Shown here: one piece after another, positions 33,551-34,281 of the stretch
Layout of the letters: each line of letters begins with the position of its first letter
Position numbering within the stretch: position 1 is the first letter of the stretch
Assembly (NCBI GenBank): GCA_964429355.1
Contig: CAYSCH010000055.1
Span: 1-34,281 of the forward strand
Direction: 5' to 3'
Length of the DNA stretch: 34,281 nt
DNA from: JAAYAY01 sp964429355
Lineage (GTDB): Bacteria > Planctomycetota > Planctomycetia > Pirellulales > Thermoguttaceae
Notes under the pieces: model-generated
What the model was told of the DNA's origin: nothing
What the model saw: only the letters and a program-made list of their open reading frames with translations
Database searches by the model: none
Translations under genes and position numbers: made by a program

Positions 33551-34281
33551 ATGCAACGCAGAGCGTTTTTGAAGACGGCCGGGGCGACCGGTTTGGCTAC
33601 AGTTCTGGCACGGCCCCTGTGGGCCCTGTCGCCCAGGTTCAGCCGATACAAGGAAACCATGGGCCTGCAAGTCTACACGGTCCGCAACCAGCTCAAGGAG
33701 GATGTATCCGGAACGTTGAAGGCGGTGGCCGACGCCGGCTACCAGCAGGTGGAAATCGGGGACGTCGTGGGAGCGGATGAGGTGTTGAAGGCGGCCAAGG
33801 ACGCCGGACTTGCGGCCACCTCGGGCTTCTTCGACTGGCGCGCCATGGCCACTCCTGACGCCGAAGGAGTCCCTTCTTTCGACACCATCCTGGAGGCGAC
33901 CACCAAGGCACAGTTGCGTTACCTCGTCTTTGGCTATGTAGGGAAGGGCCAGCGGGAGACGGCCGATCAGTTCAAACTGCTGGCCGAACGGGCGAACCGG
34001 GCCGGTGAGAAGTGCAAGGCGGCCGGAGTGCAACTCTGCTACCACAACCATTCCTTCGAATTCGGTCCGCTGCCCGGCGGCACGACCGGCTGGGACGTGT
34101 TCGTCCAGGAGTTTGACCCGAAACTGATGCCGTTCGAACTCGATGTGTTCTGGGCGGCGATTGGGGGCAAGGACCCGCTTGAAATCATCCGTTCACTCAA
34201 CGGGCGGATCTGCCAACTTCACTTGAAAGCAACGTTCCGCTTAATTATTGGTTTTCTTGCTCTGGCGTCCATCCGGGATAG
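33551..34281 (+). CDS. Tat-signal sugar phosphate isomerase/epimerase-like (xylose-isomerase-like TIM barrel), 3' end outside or disrupted
   Basis: The ATG at 33551 has GAGGTG seven bases upstream. Residues 1-24 are a Tat-type signal (MQRRAFLKTAGATG). A xylose-isomerase-like barrel follows: MGLQVYTVRNQL, AGYQQVEIGD, CYHNHSFEF (metal-binding His), LMPFELDVFW and finally LHLK at residues 223-226, where the family normally continues with Asp. From 34229 the translation changes to a hydrophobic, non-family sequence (ATFRLIIGFLALA...) with lower GC until the window ends in frame. The gene lies divergently from the ceramidase-like gene (198-base spacer). A role in sugar or inositol catabolism alongside Gfo/Idh/MocA enzymes is typical, but unproven. 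Confidence 0.8.
   Translation, partial: MQRRAFLKTAGATGLATVLARPLWALSPRFSRYKETMGLQVYTVRNQLKEDVSGTLKAVADAGYQQVEIGDVVGADEVLKAAKDAGLAATSGFFDWRAMATPDAEGVPSFDTILEATTKAQLRYLVFGYVGKGQRETADQFKLLAERANRAGEKCKAAGVQLCYHNHSFEFGPLPGGTTGWDVFVQEFDPKLMPFELDVFWAAIGGKDPLEIIRSLNGRICQLHLKATFRLIIGFLALASIRD

Noticed and set aside
33353..34051. N-terminal extension of the ceramidase-like gene on the minus strand
   Set aside because: The extension runs antisense through the isomerase-like gene and precedes a clear signal peptide at 33352.
1..34281. CRISPR array, transposase or integrase
   Set aside because: No regularly spaced direct repeats and no transposase or recombinase motifs were found on either strand.

Overview
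The window looks like a chromosomal fragment from a planctomycete (Pirellulales-like), with GC-rich coding DNA on both strands. This is inferred from gene content: two Tat-exported Gfo/Idh/MocA oxidoreductases, several large secreted carbohydrate-active or CBM-bearing proteins, a giant diheme/FGE-like fusion, a neutral-ceramidase-like hydrolase, a Tat-type xylose-isomerase-like protein, and System II cytochrome c biogenesis. No rRNA, confident tRNA, CRISPR array or transposase was seen. Two runs of exactly 10 N (16790-16799, 26916-26925) are scaffold gaps. Each sits inside a gene whose flanking halves are in different frames, so the true gap lengths are not 10.

Layout. 1-3758 (minus): the N-terminal part of a GH31 protein, then a 982-residue secreted TIM-barrel protein with two copies of a carbohydrate-binding-like module. 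3759-6898: a gene-poor accessory stretch with one small Cys-containing protein (minus), a translationally coupled pair of unknown small genes (plus; the second has a HEPN/DUF4145-like motif), three terminator-like hairpins and one copy of an ~88 bp dispersed repeat. 6899-10423: two Tat-signal oxidoreductases facing each other across a truncated beta-helix gene. 10633-16833 (minus): a 1304-residue protein joining a CBM-like region, a beta-propeller-like region, two CxxCH heme motifs and a C-terminal FGE/SUMF1-like domain, and a secreted GHL10-like protein interrupted by a gap; the second repeat copy lies just upstream. 17229-20997 (plus): ResB and CcsA for cytochrome c assembly, which fits the heme-bearing secreted protein nearby. 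21269-29883 (plus): a type II secretion/type IV pilus-like assembly locus. 30017-34281: a conserved small protein, an orphan sugar ABC ATPase, the ceramidase-like gene (minus) and the start of an isomerase/epimerase-like gene.

The most interesting unit is 21269-29883. A GspG-like pseudopilin is followed by a tightly packed operon: membrane PAS histidine kinase, STAS-domain protein, GspE/PilB ATPase, GspF/PilC, a small TM/coiled-coil protein, PilM, PilN, PilO and a PilP/GspC-like protein. Many of these genes overlap at start/stop codons. The kinase and STAS protein precede the ATPase in the same operon, and the STAS stop overlaps the ATPase start (ATGA). The ATPase N-terminus carries an almost perfect MshEN c-di-GMP-binding motif pair. 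This suggests an envelope fibre or secretion machine controlled by both phospho-signalling and a second messenger. No secretin, prepilin peptidase, retraction ATPase or response regulator is in view.
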